DNA of 64,000 nt, from the NCBI RefSeq assembly GCF_003075415.1, contig NZ_QDAH01000011.1, forward strand, positions 54,734-118,733. The letters are read 5' to 3'. Below the pieces are notes generated by a model that saw only the letters and a list, made by a program, of their open reading frames with translations, had not been told where the DNA came from and did not search any database. Origin of the DNA: Microvirga sp. KLBC 81 (lineage in GTDB: Bacteria > Pseudomonadota > Alphaproteobacteria > Rhizobiales > Beijerinckiaceae). This document shows positions 42,321-51,408 of the stretch, piece after piece. Made by a program: the position numbers and the translations under genes. Numbering within the stretch: position 1 is the first letter of the stretch; each line of letters opens with the position of its first letter.

Positions 42321-42351
42321 AAAGCCCCGGCCGCAAAGCCGGGGCTTTTTG
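42321..42351 (+). terminator. Rho-independent terminator after the BI-1 gene
   Basis: AAAGCCCCGGC (42321-42331) and GCCGGGGCTTT (42338-42348) form an 11-bp perfect stem with a 6-base loop, ending in TTTTT GTT. It begins 23 bases after the stop. Confidence 0.93.
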
Positions 42352-42394
42352 TTAGCGGATTGCGTACAGCAAGGCTTCATCTTACCAATGGCGC

Positions 42395-42931
42395 ATGAGC
42401 CTCCTCATCCGCCCCTCGGCTGAAGCCGACATTCTTAGCCTTACCGCCATCTATGCCCATGCTGTGCTGCACGGCACGGCCTCGTTCGAGCTTGAGCCGC
42501 CCGGTGAAGAGGAAATGGCAAGCCGCCGCGCGGCCGTTCTCGTGGGCGGCTATCCGTATCTCGTGGCGGAGCGTGATGGCGAGATCCTCGGCTATGCCTA
42601 TGCAGGCGCCTACCGCACGAGGCCTGCCTATCGCTCCACGGTCGAGGATTCGATCTACATCGCGCCGTCCGCTCAAGGGCAGGGTGTCGGGCGTGCGCTG
42701 CTCACCGAGCTGATCAGGGAATGCGAGGCGCGGGACTTCAGGCTCATGGTGGCCGTGATCGGCGACGAGGAATCGAAGGGCTCCATCAGCCTGCACAGGA
42801 GCCTCGGCTTCGAGCTTGCCGGAATCATCAAGGGCATCGGCTACAAGCACGGGCGCTGGCTTTCCACCGTGCTCATGCAGCGCCCCCTCGGGCGCGGCAC
42901 GACCGAGCCGCCGACCCGGCCGATTGCTTAG
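42395..42931 (+). CDS. GNAT N-acetyltransferase, phosphinothricin-acetyltransferase-like
   Basis: A 178-residue acetyltransferase. The N-terminal block IRPSAEADILSLTAIYAHAVLHGTASFE and the acetyl-CoA loop QGQGVGRALLTELI followed by LHRSLGFELAG match the PAT/methionine-sulfoximine acetyltransferase group. Such enzymes acetylate small amines, amino acid analogues or toxins. The substrate is not known. Starts ATG at 42395, 44 bases after the BI-1 terminator. Its TAG stop overlaps the first bases of a palindromic repeat. Confidence 0.92.
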   Translation: MSLLIRPSAEADILSLTAIYAHAVLHGTASFELEPPGEEEMASRRAAVLVGGYPYLVAERDGEILGYAYAGAYRTRPAYRSTVEDSIYIAPSAQGQGVGRALLTELIRECEARDFRLMVAVIGDEESKGSISLHRSLGFELAGIIKGIGYKHGRWLSTVLMQRPLGRGTTEPPTRPIA

Positions 42932-42981
42932 AGCATCGTGCGGAAAAGTGGACCCGGTTTTCCGCATCCGACGATGCTTTA
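42930..42981. repeat. GCATCGTGCGGAAAAGTGG palindrome (family B, copy B5)
   Basis: AGAGCATCGTGCGGAAAAGTGGACC with inverse GGTTTTCCGCATCCGACGATGCTTT. One hairpin of the second B type. Edges carry TTAG at the left (part of the GNAT stop) and TTTAGA at the right. Confidence 0.85.
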
Positions 42982-43014
42982 GAAGCCTGAGGTCCTGGCT
43001 GCATTGAAAGCGGA

Positions 43015-44010
43015 TCAGCGCCGCACGCGCGCTGCGGCTTTCGTCCCGAGAAGCAGTGCCAGGCCCGCCAGAGCCACCGCGCCGATGACGCTGCTGGTCT
43101 GGCGCGCCGAAAACGGCAGGCCCTTGCGCTCGCGCCAGCCGCCGCTCACGCCCCTTCCTGTGGGCACGGGTTTGAGCAATGCTCCCTCTGTTCGCGGCGC
43201 GGGCGATGCGCGCTTCAGGGAACGGCGCATGGCGGCACCGATCAGGTGCTCCGTCGGTCCGGGCGCGAGGGCATAGGCGATCTGCGCCGCCCGGGCAGGC
43301 CACCCCACCGCCACCTCGTCGCGCGGCCAGCGCACGAGCGAGACGAAGGTTTCCGCTACATCTTCAGGCGCATAGATCAGCGGCCCCGGATTGATCTGTC
43401 GGCCGGAGACATTGGCACCATGGTCGAGCCCCGGCGTGTCGATGATGGCCGGAAACACGCCGCAGACATGAATGTCGGGATGATCGCCCAGCTCCTGCCG
43501 GAGACTCGCTGAAAAGCCGCGCAGCCCAAACTTCGAAGCCGTATAGGCGGCGGCAAAAGCCGTTGGAGCCCAGCCTCCAAGAGAGATGTTGTTGATGAGG
43601 ATGCCGTGGCCCTGTTCGAGGAAAATCGGCAGGGCCACGTAGGCTCCATGCATGGAGCCCATGAGATTCACCTCGATGGTGCGCCGATGGAGCGCGAGGT
43701 CAGCGTCCTGATAGGGGCCGAATACGCCCGATCCGGCATTGTTGATCCACACATCGATGCGCCCAAAGGCGCGCAGCGCTTCCTCTGCCAGCTCTGCAAC
43801 GGCTTCGGCATCCGTCACATCGGCTGGTACGGCGATGGCCTCTCCTCCGAGATCCCGGCATTCGCGGGCGACTTCTTCGAGCAACTCCGCCCGGCGCGCA
43901 GCGAGTGTCACGTGCGCTCCGCGCTGTGCGAAGGCCCGTGCCGCCGCGCGGCCGATGCCGCTCGAAGCGCCCGTGATCACGACGGAAAGACCGGCCATCT
44001 CGCGTGCCAT
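43015..44010 (-). CDS. SDR oxidoreductase with C-terminal membrane helix
   Basis: A 331-residue short-chain dehydrogenase. The N-terminal Rossmann motif VVITGASSGIGRAAA, NNAG, the catalytic ISLGGWAPT...YTASK set and a specific C-terminal extension ending with a membrane helix (SVIGAVALAGLALLLGTKAAA) are present. The tail suggests attachment to the inner membrane, as in some lipid- or sterol-acting SDRs. I chose the ATG at 44010, preceded by GAGGG at 6 bases; earlier in-frame codons reach 44091. Substrate unknown. Confidence 0.88.
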   Translation of the reverse strand: MAREMAGLSVVITGASSGIGRAAARAFAQRGAHVTLAARRAELLEEVARECRDLGGEAIAVPADVTDAEAVAELAEEALRAFGRIDVWINNAGSGVFGPYQDADLALHRRTIEVNLMGSMHGAYVALPIFLEQGHGILINNISLGGWAPTAFAAAYTASKFGLRGFSASLRQELGDHPDIHVCGVFPAIIDTPGLDHGANVSGRQINPGPLIYAPEDVAETFVSLVRWPRDEVAVGWPARAAQIAYALAPGPTEHLIGAAMRRSLKRASPAPRTEGALLKPVPTGRGVSGGWRERKGLPFSARQTSSVIGAVALAGLALLLGTKAAARVRR

Positions 44011-44126
44011 GGAAACCCTCATCGCTGCCGCATGATCATGCGGCAACGCGAGGAGCACCGGGGTGTTCCGGGCCCATGGAGAGACGAACATTCATCTCAT
44101 GACGAGCCGTGAGAACGAGACTCGCT

Positions 44127-44507
44127 TCAGTTCGGCACCACCTTCGGCTTGTCGAGCACGCGCAGCACACGAGCGAGCTCGTGGCCGCGTTTGAGGATCA
44201 GGCCTGTCGAGACAATCACCGAATAGGCGCCTTGCTTTTTCGCGAGCTTGGGATCTTTTTCAATGCGATAGAGAGGCATTTCCGAGGTGCGTCGGTAGAT
44301 CGAGAAAACCGCCTTGTCGGGCGTGAAGTCGATGGCGTAATCCCGCCATTCGCCGGCGGCCACCATGCGGCCGTAGAGATTGAGAATGGTCTGCAACTCG
44401 GCACGGTCGAAGGCCACCTGTTTCGACGCGGCGGGGAAGGGCACGATGTGAGCCGAGCCCTGCATCGAGCCGCCGCGCAGCGGCTCTGAGACGTCACCCT
44501 CGCTCAT
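44127..44507 (-). CDS. DUF2794 family protein
   Basis: A 126-residue protein of the DUF2794 family, restricted to alphaproteobacteria as far as I recall. The C-terminal core runs from VAFDRAELQTILNLYGRMVA through YRIEKDPKLAKKQGAYSVI to RGHELARVLRVL. No catalytic motif is recognised. I chose the ATG at 44507, preceded by GGGAG at 5 bases. It is divergent from the small RNA candidate. Confidence 0.88.
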   Translation of the reverse strand: MSEGDVSEPLRGGSMQGSAHIVPFPAASKQVAFDRAELQTILNLYGRMVAAGEWRDYAIDFTPDKAVFSIYRRTSEMPLYRIEKDPKLAKKQGAYSVIVSTGLILKRGHELARVLRVLDKPKVVPN

Positions 44508-44655
44508 GAAATCTCCCATCATTGGTCCACTTAACCCTGATGATGGGTCCGGCTAAGGAATCGATCAAGCCGTCGAGGTGAAATGAATCACCGCTACTTT
44601 TGCAAATCTTATTCCTGCCGCAATCGCGCCCCTAAGGTGCCTCACTGAGTACGGT

Positions 44656-44790
44656 AAATGCTCAAGTTGCCTCGACGGCCCGGTTCGCCCATCGGCTTGG
44701 ACACGTCAGCCCCCCAGCCCTCCAGGCTTGTGGAGAGCCGGGCCACCATCATCGAGACACAGGCCGCCTTTACAGGCGGCCTTTCTTTTT
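44656..44790 (+). ncRNA. candidate small RNA with terminator
   Basis: No gene on the plus strand reaches this spot, yet a classical terminator (GGCCGCC/GGCGGCC at 44762-44781, then TTTCTTTTT) ends here. Upstream bases form a long hairpin: CTCGA-C-GGCCCGG near 44675-44690 against CCGGGCC...TCGAG near 44735-44757, with an inner CTCCA/TGGAG hairpin. An open frame MLKLPRRPGS runs through it but has no ribosome-binding site and continues into a repeat, so I favour a non-coding transcript of about 130 bases. Promoter not identified. The 440-base gap between DUF2794 and the ADH gene otherwise holds only this and repeat B6. Confidence 0.45.
44761..44790 (+). terminator. strong Rho-independent terminator without an upstream gene
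   Basis: Stem of 8 bp counting the closing A-T pair, loop TTTACA, then TTTCTTTTT. It stands on the strand opposite to both flanking genes, which is why a small RNA is suspected. Confidence 0.88.
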
Positions 44791-44795
44791 GCTTG

Positions 44796-44949
44796 GCGCA
44801 TCGTGCGGAACCGAAGGTCCGCGTCAGCGACCCGAAGGGCCACGGCCGTGAAAAGTGGATCCGGTTTTCCGCTGAAAACGATGCGCTCTCGATAGAAGAG
44901 AGCATCGGATTGATCCCGAAAGCGGATTCCACTTTTGCGTCCGATGCTA
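44796..44949. repeat. composite expanded GCATCG-family repeat (copy B6)
   Basis: Left: GCGCATCGTGCGGAACCG with the inserted units GCGTCAGCGACCCGAAGGG (inverse of those in copies B1 and B2), then GTGAAAAGTGGATCCGG and GTTTTCCGCTG...CGATGCGC. Right: AGAGCATCGGATTGATCCC...GGATTCCACTTTTG...CCGATGCTAG. The terminal CTAG contains the TAG stop of the adjacent ADH gene. Confidence 0.88.
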
Positions 44950-45963
44950 GAACCCCGACAGGACGATCTTGCCCTTGGCGCGGTTGCTTTCGATGAAAGC
45001 GTGAGCCCGCTTGAGATTGGCCGCATTGATCGGGCCCAGCACATCGGCGAGCGTCGTCCTGATCGTGCCGACCTCCACGAGGCGCGAGGCCTCGCTCAGG
45101 ATCTCATGCTGCCGCTCCATGTCCGCCGTCTGGAACGTCGAGCGGGTGAACATGGATTCCCAGTGAATCGAAACGCTCTTGCCCTTCAGAAGACTGATAT
45201 CGATCGGTGTCTTCGGATCGTCGATCAGGGCGAAACGTCCCTGCGGGGCAATGATTTTCGCGATCTCCGGGAAATGCGCATCCGTATGCGTGATCGAGAA
45301 CGCGAAGGCCGGAGCGCCAATCCCTAAAGCCTCCACCTGTTCGGCGAGCGGCTTGGTGTGGTCGATCACATGATGCGCGCCGAGTTCGCGGGCCCAGGCT
45401 TGAGTCTCCGGGCGCGAGGCGGTGGCGATCACGGTCACGTCCGTGAGCTTGCGTGCGAGCTGCACGGCAATGGAGCCCACACCTCCAGCTGCGCCGACGA
45501 TCAGGACGGCATTGGCGGCGCCCTTCACCGGGCGCTTGATGTCGAGGCGGTCGAACAGCGTTTCCCAAGCCGTGAGGGTGGTCAGCGGAAGTGCGGCGGC
45601 TTCCTCGAAGCTCAGGGATTTCGGCTTTGCGCCCACGAGCCGCTCATCGACGAGATGAAATTCCGCATTGGTGCCCGAGCGGGTGATGGCGCCCGCATAG
45701 AACACCTCGTCGCCCGGCTTGAACAGCGAAACCTCCGATCCCACCGCCCGGACGATGCCGGCGGCGTCGTAGCCTAGAACCTTGTAGGCACCGGGCTCTG
45801 CCTGGGCCCGCATGCGCACCTTGGTATCCACGGGGTTCACGGACACCGCCTTGATCTCGACCAGAAGATCCCGTGCGCCCGGCTCGGGGCGGGGCAGCTC
45901 GATATCCATGAGGGAGGCTTCGTCTGTAATGGCTAAGGATTGCTGGTAACCAACGGCGCGCAT
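44947..45963 (-). CDS. quinone-oxidoreductase-like zinc-family MDR alcohol dehydrogenase
   Basis: A 338-residue MDR protein. It has the cofactor loop VGAAGGVGSIAVQLARKL and an N-terminal GroES-like domain, and lacks both catalytic-zinc ligands and structural-zinc cysteine cluster, so it resembles NADPH:quinone reductase or the zinc-type ADH-like family. I chose the ATG at 45963 (MRAVGYQQ) preceded by GGAGACATGCC. It is divergent from an HxlR regulator with a shared 97-base gap, and quinone/electrophile regulation of such genes by HxlR proteins is known in other bacteria, which gives a likely role in quinone or aldehyde detoxification. Confidence 0.9.
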   Translation of the reverse strand: MRAVGYQQSLAITDEASLMDIELPRPEPGARDLLVEIKAVSVNPVDTKVRMRAQAEPGAYKVLGYDAAGIVRAVGSEVSLFKPGDEVFYAGAITRSGTNAEFHLVDERLVGAKPKSLSFEEAAALPLTTLTAWETLFDRLDIKRPVKGAANAVLIVGAAGGVGSIAVQLARKLTDVTVIATASRPETQAWARELGAHHVIDHTKPLAEQVEALGIGAPAFAFSITHTDAHFPEIAKIIAPQGRFALIDDPKTPIDISLLKGKSVSIHWESMFTRSTFQTADMERQHEILSEASRLVEVGTIRTTLADVLGPINAANLKRAHAFIESNRAKGKIVLSGF

Positions 45964-45999
45964 GGCATGTCTCCTTTTTTGATGGAGACATAGTTGAGC

Positions 46000-46041
46000 A
46001 TAGGGCTTAAGCTCGCAAGAACGCACAATTAAAGCCCATAG
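46000..46041. promoter_or_regulatory. imperfect inverted repeat between ADH and HxlR genes
   Basis: ATAGGGCTTAA (46000-46010) and TTAAAGCCCATAG (46029-46041) are inverted copies (core GGGCTT/AAGCCC), placed in the divergent promoter gap. Also GAGC...GCTC around 45995-46014. A likely operator for the HxlR-type regulator; promoter boxes not determined. Confidence 0.45.
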
Positions 46042-46060
46042 TGTCAAAAAGGATACCGTG

Positions 46061-46411
46061 ATGCCGCGCGTTCCGAAGAAGCTCCAAGCCTCGACCGGCT
46101 GCTCCGTCGAGCGCGCTTTGAGCCTCATCGATGGCAAGTGGAAGATCGTGATCCTTTACAAGCTGCTGCGGGGAACCTTGCGTTTCAACGAATTGCGCCG
46201 CCTCATTCCCGGAGTGACGCAACGGATGCTCACCCACCAGCTGCGGGAACTGGAGGCCGATGGGCTGATCGTCCGGGTGGTTTACGCGCAGGTTCCGCCG
46301 CGAGTCGAATATTCGCTGTCCATGCGGGGGCAAAGCTTGGAGCCCGTGCTCCTGGCCCTAAAACACTGGGGAGACACGAATCTGTCGTCTCAAGAGGCTG
46401 AGGCAGCATAA
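46061..46411 (+). CDS. HxlR-type transcriptional regulator
   Basis: A 116-residue winged helix-turn-helix regulator: CSVERALSLIDGKWKIVILYK followed by LRFNELRRLIPGVTQRMLTHQLRELEADGL and PRVEYSLS in the wing. The cysteine at position 14 is near the site of the redox/quinone-sensing cysteine of YodB-like HxlR proteins; a sensing role is inferred. ATG at 46061 has AAGGA 7 bases upstream; a GTG directly precedes it. Probably controls the divergent quinone-reductase-like gene. Confidence 0.93.
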   Translation: MPRVPKKLQASTGCSVERALSLIDGKWKIVILYKLLRGTLRFNELRRLIPGVTQRMLTHQLRELEADGLIVRVVYAQVPPRVEYSLSMRGQSLEPVLLALKHWGDTNLSSQEAEAA

Positions 46412-46525
46412 ACTTGCCGTGTGCTGCAGAAACTTAACCCTGCCATGTGCAGAACCGCATGGTTTTGTTGCGCGGCGTGTCACTCTGTGGCAACGCTCCC
46501 GCAACGATCATAAGAGGATACGCGC

Positions 46526-49500
46526 ATGAAGCTGGAAACGCCGACCAGCGGAAGCGAACTGACGGCCGAGGCCGTTGCGGTTCTGGAAGCCGGGCACAAA
46601 GCCATTCCACCCACCTTTGTCCGGGATCTTTACGGGCGCGTACCACCCGAGGATCTCGCCGCCTATTCCCCCTCTGCGCTCGCGGAGTTGGCTGCGGCGG
46701 CCTATGAGCATCTCAAGGCGCCGCGTGTGGGCGGTGGCGAGGATATCCGCCTCATCGACCTGGAAGTCGAGCGCCAGGGCCGCCGCCGCGATGTGACGAT
46801 TCTCGAAATCGTCAACGACAACATGCCCTTCCTGCTCGATTCGACCCTCGCCGAGCTGGTCGACGAGGGCTACGACCCCTATCTCGTGGCGCACCCGATC
46901 CTCGCGGTGGAGCGCGATGCCAGTGGCGGCCTCGTTCGCCTCGTCGGCGAGGCCACGGCGACCGGGCGCCTCGGCGTGAAGCGCGAGAGCTTCATTCACG
47001 TTCATCTGCCGCGCATCGACGATCCCGAGACCCGCAGCCGCCTGACCGAAGCCATGCGCCGCGTCCACAAGGACGTGTCGCTCGCCGTGCACGACTGGCC
47101 CGGCATGCGCGCCCGCTTGACCGAAATCGTTCACAACTACCGCCTCAACCCGCCGCCGCTGCCGGACGACGAGGTGAGGGAAGCGGTGGCTTTCCTCGAC
47201 TGGATCGCGCGCGACAACTTTACTTTCCTGGGTCTTCGCGAATATCGCCTGCCGAAGGACGACACGGCTGCCGATCCGGTGGAAGGATCGGGCCTTGGCC
47301 TCCTGCGCGATCCGAGCGTGCGCGTGCTGCGCCGCGGCCGCGAGCTCGTGGCGATGACGCAGGAAATCCGCGCCTTCCTCGCCCAGCCCAAGGCGCTCAT
47401 CATCACCAAGGCCAACGTCAAATCCCGCGTTCATCGCCGCGCTCACCTCGATTATATCGGTGTCAAGCTCTTCGATGCGGACGGCAGGCTGCAGGGCGAA
47501 CTACGCATCGTCGGCCTCTTCACGGCGAGCGCCTACACCAACACCACGGCGGAGGTGCCGTATCTCCGCCACAAGGTAGCGAAGGTGATTGCCCGCGCCG
47601 GCTTCGATCCTGCGAGCTACTCGGGGCGCGGGCTTCTCAACGTTCTCGAGAATTATCCGCGTGACGAGCTGTTCCAGATCGACGAGGAAACGCTCTACCA
47701 CTTCGCCATCGACATCATGAGCCTGTCGGAGCGTCCGCGCGTGCGGGCGCTGGTGCGTGCGGATGAATTCGACCGCTTCGTGTCGGTTATCGTCTTCGTG
47801 CCCAAGGACCGCTACGACACGGGCGTGCGCCTGCGTATCGGCCAGTTCCTTGCGGGGATCTACGAGGGCCGCGTCTCAGCCTCTTATCCGGCCTATCCGG
47901 AAGGCCCGCTGGCGCGCACCCATTACATCATCGGGCGCGACGAGGGGCATACCCCGCAGGTTTCCCGCGCGACGCTGGAAAAAGGCATCACGGCCATTGT
48001 GCGCACCTGGGGCGATGCCCTGCGCGATGAACTCGACGAAACCATCGGCGGCGCTCGCGCCCGTGCCTTGGCGGCTCGCTATGCCGATGCCTTCAGCGCC
48101 GCCTATCGCGAAGCCTTCGGAGCAGAGCACGCCATCGCGGATATCGCGCTCCTGGAACAGCTCTCCGAGGCGCGTCCCCGCGCAGTCGATCTCTATCGCC
48201 GCGAAGGCGATGACGAGACCCGCGTCAACCTGAAGGTTTTCTCGCGCGGCGCGGCGCTGCCGCTCTCCGACCGTGTGCCGCTGCTCGAAAATCTCGGCTT
48301 CCGCGTCGTGAACGAGCGAACCTATCGCGTGGTCTCGACCGGTGTGACCGGCCTGGACCGCGTGTGGCTCCATGACATGGCGCTGGAGCGCTCGGCCGGT
48401 GGTGCGATCAAGATCGACGAGATCCAGACGCTCATCGAAGCGGCTCTGCTTGCCCTGTTCCGCGGCCTTGCGGAATCGGACGGCTTCAACCGTCTCGTGC
48501 TTGAAGCGGGCCTCGGCTGGCGTGATGTGGCGATGGTGAGGACGCTCGGCCGATACTTACGCCAGATCCAGGTGACTTATGCGCAGGATTACCTGGCGAG
48601 CACGCTCGCCCACCATCCCGACATCACCAAGAACATCGTGAAGCTCTTCTACGCGCGCTTCGACCCGCGCCATGAAGACAAGAGCTCGGGCAAGGGTTCG
48701 AGGGCGGATGCCGAGGCTGCCATCCGTGCCGGCATCGAGGAGCAGCTGAAGGCCGTCACGAGCCTGGACGACGACCGGATCCTGCGCCGCTTCATCAACC
48801 TGATCGAAGCCGCCGTCCGCACCAACTTCTTCCAGCTCGAAGGCAACGGCCTGCCGCGCCAGACCATCGCGTTCAAGTTCGAATGCGCGAAGGTGGAAGG
48901 CCTGCCGCTGCCGAAGCCTCTCTACGAGATCTTCGTCTATTCGCCGCGTGTCGAGGGCGTACACCTGCGCTACGGCAAGGTGGCGCGCGGGGGACTTCGC
49001 TGGTCCGACCGTCCACAGGATTTCCGCACCGAGGTGCTGGGCCTCGTGAAGGCGCAGCAGGTGAAGAATGCCGTGATCGTGCCGGTCGGCGCGAAGGGCG
49101 GCTTCGTGCCCAAGCAATTGCCGCCGGCGAGCGACCGTCAGGCATGGCTCGCGGAAGGCACGGAGAGTTACCGCATCTTCGTGCGTACGCTCCTGCAGCT
49201 CACCGACAATATCGAGGGCGATCACGTGGTGACGCCCGCCGATACCGTGCGCCACGACGGGGACGATCCCTATCTCGTTGTCGCCGCCGACAAGGGCACG
49301 GCCACTTTCTCCGATACGGCGAATGCGCTCTCCATCGAGAAGGGCCATTGGCTCGGCGATGCCTTCGCGTCGGGCGGCAGCCAGGGCTACGACCACAAGA
49401 AGATGGGCATCACGGCTCGCGGCGCATGGGAGGCGGTGAAGCGCCACTTCCGCGAGATCGACATCGACATCCAGAGAGAGCCAGTGACGGTGGCGGGCGT

Positions 49501-51376
49501 GGGCGACATGTCGGGCGACGTGTTCGGCAACGGCATGCTGCTGTCGCGGGCCCTGAAGCTCGTGGCAGCCTTCGACCACCGGGACATCTTCCTCGATCCG
49601 AACCCGGATCCGGAAGTTTCGTTCAAGGAGCGGGAGCGCCTGTTCAATCTAGCCCGTTCGAGCTGGCAGGATTACGACAAGGCGCTCATCTCCAATGGCG
49701 GCGGCGTGTTCTCGCGCAGCGCGAAGTCGATCCCGCTCTCACCTGAGGTGCGGGCGCTGCTCGATCTCGACAAGGCTGAGGCGACGCCTGCCGAGGTGAT
49801 GACCGCGATCCTGAAAGCCAATGTGGGCCTGCTCTGGTTCGGCGGCATCGGCACCTATATCCGCGCGTCTTCCGAGACCGACGAGCAGGTGGGCGACCGC
49901 GCCAACGACGCCATCCGCATCACCGGCGCGGATGTGCGCGCCAAGGTGGTGGGCGAGGGCGCGAACCTCGGTGCCACGCAGCGCGGACGCATCGAGGCGG
50001 CGCAGAACGGCGTGCGCCTCAACACGGACGCCATCGACAATTCGGCGGGCGTGAACACCTCCGACGTGGAGGTGAACATCAAGATCGCGCTCACCACGCC
50101 TGAGCGTGACGGACGCCTGACACAGGAAGCGCGCAATCAGCTCCTCGCCGACATGACGGATGAAGTCGCGGACCTCGTGCTCCGCAACAACTACCTGCAG
50201 ACCCTGGCGCTCTCGCTCTCCGAGCAGCGCGGCGTCGCCGATCTCGGCTTTGCGCGCCGTCTCATGCAGATGCTGGAATCGCAGGGCCGTCTCAATCGCA
50301 AGGTGGAATACCTGCCGGACGATGCGGCTCTCGCGGAGCGCGCCCGCCGGGGCGAGGCGCTCACCCGTCCGGAACTCGCCGTGCTGCTCGCCTATGCGAA
50401 GCTCTCGCTGCACGACGAGCTTCTCGACAGCGCGGTGCCGGACGATCCCTATCTCGCCAAGGAGCTGGAGCGCTATTTCCCGGCCGAGATGCGCGAGCGC
50501 TTCCCGGATGCGATTGCAGGCCATCGTCTGCGCCGCGAGATCATCGCGACGCAGCTGGCGAACGCCATCATCAACCGGGGCGGCCCCACCATGGTGGCGC
50601 GTCTCGTCGACCAGACCGGGGCGGATGCGCCGACGATCGCCGCGGCTTACGCGGCGACCCGCGATTCCTTTGGCCTGACCGACATGAACAACGCCATCGA
50701 TGCCCTCGACGGCGTTGTGCCGGGCAAGCTGCAGCTGCGCCTCTATGGGGAGCTGCAGGATCTGCTCATGAACCGCATCGTGTGGTTCATCCGCAATGTG
50801 GATTTCGCCACCCATTCCCTCGACACGATCATCGGCACCTATCAGGCCGGCATCGCGGAGGTGGAGCGCAGCCTCCAGGAAACCTTGTCGCCTGAGGCGC
50901 ATGAGGCCTGGAACGCACGGACGAAGGCGCTGGTCGACCAAGGCGCGCCCGAGGCGCTGGCGCGTCGCATCGCGGCTCTGCCGGATCTGGTGGCGGCTCC
51001 CGATATCGCGCTCACCGCGCAGAAGACGGGCAAGCCCGTGGGCGATATTGCGTGCACCCACTTTGCCCTCGAAGCCGCGTTCCGTCTCGGCTCGCTCACC
51101 GGGGCCGCGCGTGAGATCTCCGTCAGCGATTATTTCGACCGCCTTGCGCTCGATCGTGCCATCGACAGCATCGCCTATGCCCATCGCGGCCTCACCGCGG
51201 AAGTCGCCGTGCATGATCTCTCCGGCGCGGATGCCGTCCATGCCTGGAGCGAAAAGCGGGGTGCGGATGTCAGCCGCATCAGAAGCGCAGTGGACAGCAT
51301 CGTCTCTTCGGGTCTAACGCTGTCCAAGATCACCGTGGCGGCGAGCCTGCTCGGCGATCTTGCAAGAACAGGCTGA
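46526..51376 (+). CDS. gdh2: NAD-specific glutamate dehydrogenase, large (180-kDa) class
   Basis: A 1616-residue enzyme of the large GDH class, which converts glutamate to 2-oxoglutarate and ammonium with NAD+. The N-terminal half (to about residue 700) holds ACT-like regulatory regions; the catalytic region carries VPVGAKGGFVPKQLP (about 850-863, active lysine) and VGVGDMSGDVFGNGML (about 990-1006, nucleotide-binding). Length is typical for Hyphomicrobiales. GAGGATACGCGC precedes the ATG. It is followed 32 bases later by an MFS transporter gene, possibly co-transcribed. Role in amino-acid catabolism and nitrogen balance. Confidence 0.96.
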   Translation: MKLETPTSGSELTAEAVAVLEAGHKAIPPTFVRDLYGRVPPEDLAAYSPSALAELAAAAYEHLKAPRVGGGEDIRLIDLEVERQGRRRDVTILEIVNDNMPFLLDSTLAELVDEGYDPYLVAHPILAVERDASGGLVRLVGEATATGRLGVKRESFIHVHLPRIDDPETRSRLTEAMRRVHKDVSLAVHDWPGMRARLTEIVHNYRLNPPPLPDDEVREAVAFLDWIARDNFTFLGLREYRLPKDDTAADPVEGSGLGLLRDPSVRVLRRGRELVAMTQEIRAFLAQPKALIITKANVKSRVHRRAHLDYIGVKLFDADGRLQGELRIVGLFTASAYTNTTAEVPYLRHKVAKVIARAGFDPASYSGRGLLNVLENYPRDELFQIDEETLYHFAIDIMSLSERPRVRALVRADEFDRFVSVIVFVPKDRYDTGVRLRIGQFLAGIYEGRVSASYPAYPEGPLARTHYIIGRDEGHTPQVSRATLEKGITAIVRTWGDALRDELDETIGGARARALAARYADAFSAAYREAFGAEHAIADIALLEQLSEARPRAVDLYRREGDDETRVNLKVFSRGAALPLSDRVPLLENLGFRVVNERTYRVVSTGVTGLDRVWLHDMALERSAGGAIKIDEIQTLIEAALLALFRGLAESDGFNRLVLEAGLGWRDVAMVRTLGRYLRQIQVTYAQDYLASTLAHHPDITKNIVKLFYARFDPRHEDKSSGKGSRADAEAAIRAGIEEQLKAVTSLDDDRILRRFINLIEAAVRTNFFQLEGNGLPRQTIAFKFECAKVEGLPLPKPLYEIFVYSPRVEGVHLRYGKVARGGLRWSDRPQDFRTEVLGLVKAQQVKNAVIVPVGAKGGFVPKQLPPASDRQAWLAEGTESYRIFVRTLLQLTDNIEGDHVVTPADTVRHDGDDPYLVVAADKGTATFSDTANALSIEKGHWLGDAFASGGSQGYDHKKMGITARGAWEAVKRHFREIDIDIQREPVTVAGVGDMSGDVFGNGMLLSRALKLVAAFDHRDIFLDPNPDPEVSFKERERLFNLARSSWQDYDKALISNGGGVFSRSAKSIPLSPEVRALLDLDKAEATPAEVMTAILKANVGLLWFGGIGTYIRASSETDEQVGDRANDAIRITGADVRAKVVGEGANLGATQRGRIEAAQNGVRLNTDAIDNSAGVNTSDVEVNIKIALTTPERDGRLTQEARNQLLADMTDEVADLVLRNNYLQTLALSLSEQRGVADLGFARRLMQMLESQGRLNRKVEYLPDDAALAERARRGEALTRPELAVLLAYAKLSLHDELLDSAVPDDPYLAKELERYFPAEMRERFPDAIAGHRLRREIIATQLANAIINRGGPTMVARLVDQTGADAPTIAAAYAATRDSFGLTDMNNAIDALDGVVPGKLQLRLYGELQDLLMNRIVWFIRNVDFATHSLDTIIGTYQAGIAEVERSLQETLSPEAHEAWNARTKALVDQGAPEALARRIAALPDLVAAPDIALTAQKTGKPVGDIACTHFALEAAFRLGSLTGAAREISVSDYFDRLALDRAIDSIAYAHRGLTAEVAVHDLSGADAVHAWSEKRGADVSRIRSAVDSIVSSGLTLSKITVAASLLGDLARTG

Positions 51377-51408
51377 ACCGCGAGGCGCAAGGTGACAGGA
51401 ACAGATCG

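Noticed and set aside
44640..44790. SRP RNA, RNase P RNA or tmRNA
   Set aside because: The diagnostic sequences (GGTCAGG...AGCAGCC for SRP, conserved RNase P core, tmRNA tRNA-like end) are absent.
44658..44996. Open frame beginning MLKLPRRPGS on the plus strand
   Set aside because: It runs across the terminator and into a palindromic repeat, has no ribosome-binding site and shows repeat-derived residues; better explained by a small RNA.
49739..51241. A 500-residue minus-strand frame opposite the NAD-GDH gene
   Set aside because: Shadow frame with unnatural composition; the sense strand is a complete enzyme.
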